A DNA stretch of 7,246 bases from Actinomycetes bacterium (GTDB lineage Bacteria > Actinomycetota > Acidimicrobiia > Acidimicrobiales > RAAP-2), in NCBI GenBank assembly GCA_021801615.1, contig JAJYXS010000170.1:1-7246 (forward strand). Direction: 5' to 3'. The notes under the pieces are model-generated. The model was not told the DNA's origin, did no database searches, and saw only the letters and a program-made list of their open reading frames with translations. Made by a program: the position numbers and the translations under genes. Positions 6,497 to 7,246 of this stretch are shown one piece after another (position 1 is the stretch's first letter; every line of letters begins with the position of its first letter).

Positions 6497-7246
6497 CAAG
6501 AGCTTTGTTCCGATCCCGATCGCGGAGCCGGAGATTCAGGCGCGAGCATTAGGCGTCGGCTTCGTCGGTGCACAGCACCCGCACATCACGGCCCGCGTCA
6601 GGATCCTCGAGAAGGATCCTCGTGTCCGGCTCGTCGGGTTTGTCGAGCAAGACGAAGAACTCGCCTCGCAGGTGGCTCGCCGCCTCTCCTTGAAGCGCTA
6701 CGCGAGCCTCGACGAGCTGCTCGATGACGGACTGGAGATTGCCATCGTCGAGGCACTCGACCCTGACGTGCCAGTCCTCGCCGACGCATGCGTGGGCCGG
6801 GTGCGTGCGGTGCTCCTCGAGAAGCCGGGCGCGGCCGTGCCCGATGATCTCGACGGGTATGTGGAGCGCTGGAGCACGTCGGGCACGACCTTTGAGTTCG
6901 GCTACGAGATGCACTACGGCATGTTCATGACGCACTTGCGACAACTGCTCTCCTCGGGCTGCCTCGGCCAGGTCACGCTCGCTCGGCTACACGGAGGTTG
7001 CCCGGTCGGCTGCGCGCTCGAACTGTGGCAGTCGCTTCCCGAGGACCTCGGTGGCCTGGGCTATACCGAGGGTTGCCACCTCGTCGAGCTCGCGACGGAC
7101 CTGTTCGGACTGCCCGACGGCGTCTCGGCGCTCTCGGTGAAGCTCCCGTCGGGCGAGCCCTTCCTGAGCCCGTACTTCAAATCCTCGCTTTTCTCCGAGT
7201 CAGGCGGTGGCACCACCGTCCAAGTGGGCACGTGTGCCTACGAGGA
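6477..7246 (+). CDS. Gfo/Idh/MocA-family NAD(P)-dependent oxidoreductase (3' truncated)
   Basis: An open frame of 256 codons runs off the right edge; the family is usually 330-390 residues. The N-terminal Rossmann fold begins with ALGVGFVGAQHPH (24-36), containing the dinucleotide-binding GVGFVG. The usual EKP motif (VLLEKPGA, 112-119) marks the end of this domain, and its Lys116 is the expected active-site lysine. The start of the C-terminal domain shows FEFGYEMHYG (139-148), LGQVTLARLHGG (163-174) and GGLGYTEGCHLVEL (192-205), where H201 is the likely catalytic histidine. Such enzymes oxidise or reduce a hydroxyl/keto group on sugars, inositols and sugar conjugates, so the gene fits the kinase and lactonase-like neighbours. 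It would plausibly make a lactone or keto-sugar. ATG 6477 has a strong ribosome site and overlaps the upstream stop by 20 bases. The 24 residues before the Rossmann strand form a longer lead than usual. Substrate and cofactor preference cannot be read. Confidence 0.9.
   Translation, partial: MSARHTDKSFVPIPIAEPEIQARALGVGFVGAQHPHITARVRILEKDPRVRLVGFVEQDEELASQVARRLSLKRYASLDELLDDGLEIAIVEALDPDVPVLADACVGRVRAVLLEKPGAAVPDDLDGYVERWSTSGTTFEFGYEMHYGMFMTHLRQLLSSGCLGQVTLARLHGGCPVGCALELWQSLPEDLGGLGYTEGCHLVELATDLFGLPDGVSALSVKLPSGEPFLSPYFKSSLFSESGGGTTVQVGTCAYE

Overview
The window is a stretch of a single, very tightly packed, plus-strand operon from a GC-rich bacterium. The coding style (strong G/C at third positions, many GTG starts, a fused two-domain peptide-importer ATPase) fits an actinobacterium best. 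A Chloroflexota-like or other high-GC lineage cannot be excluded from the sequence alone. No gene is supported on the minus strand, and no RNA gene, mobile element, CRISPR array, promoter or terminator was seen.

Layout: (1) the last 23 codons of a DppB/OppB-type permease, cut by the left edge; (2) a DppC/OppC-type permease; (3) one 708-residue protein that fuses the two ATPases (DppD and DppF types) of a peptide/opine/oligosaccharide-class ABC importer; (4) a creatininase-family metal-dependent amidohydrolase; (5) an FGGY-family carbohydrate kinase with an odd Arg-rich tail; (6) a phosphotriesterase-family metal hydrolase of the kind that includes phospho-sugar lactonases; (7) a Gfo/Idh/MocA-family NAD(P)-dependent oxidoreductase cut by the right edge. 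The substrate-binding protein is not in the window and would be expected upstream.

There are no intergenic bases. Each gene overlaps the next by 4 nt (ATGA or GTGA) or by 20 nt, so translational coupling and co-expression from a promoter upstream of the window are likely.

How the genes may work together (inference): the ABC importer brings in a small molecule that is probably a sugar, sugar acid or sugar-amide/lactone conjugate rather than a plain peptide. The creatininase-like enzyme could cut a C-N bond. The Gfo/Idh/MocA enzyme could oxidise a sugar carbon, for instance to a lactone, the FGGY kinase could phosphorylate it, and the phosphotriesterase-like enzyme could open a phosphorylated lactone. 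Each family assignment is well supported by motifs. The substrate and the order of steps are not determined by the sequence, and this combination may be an undescribed catabolic pathway.
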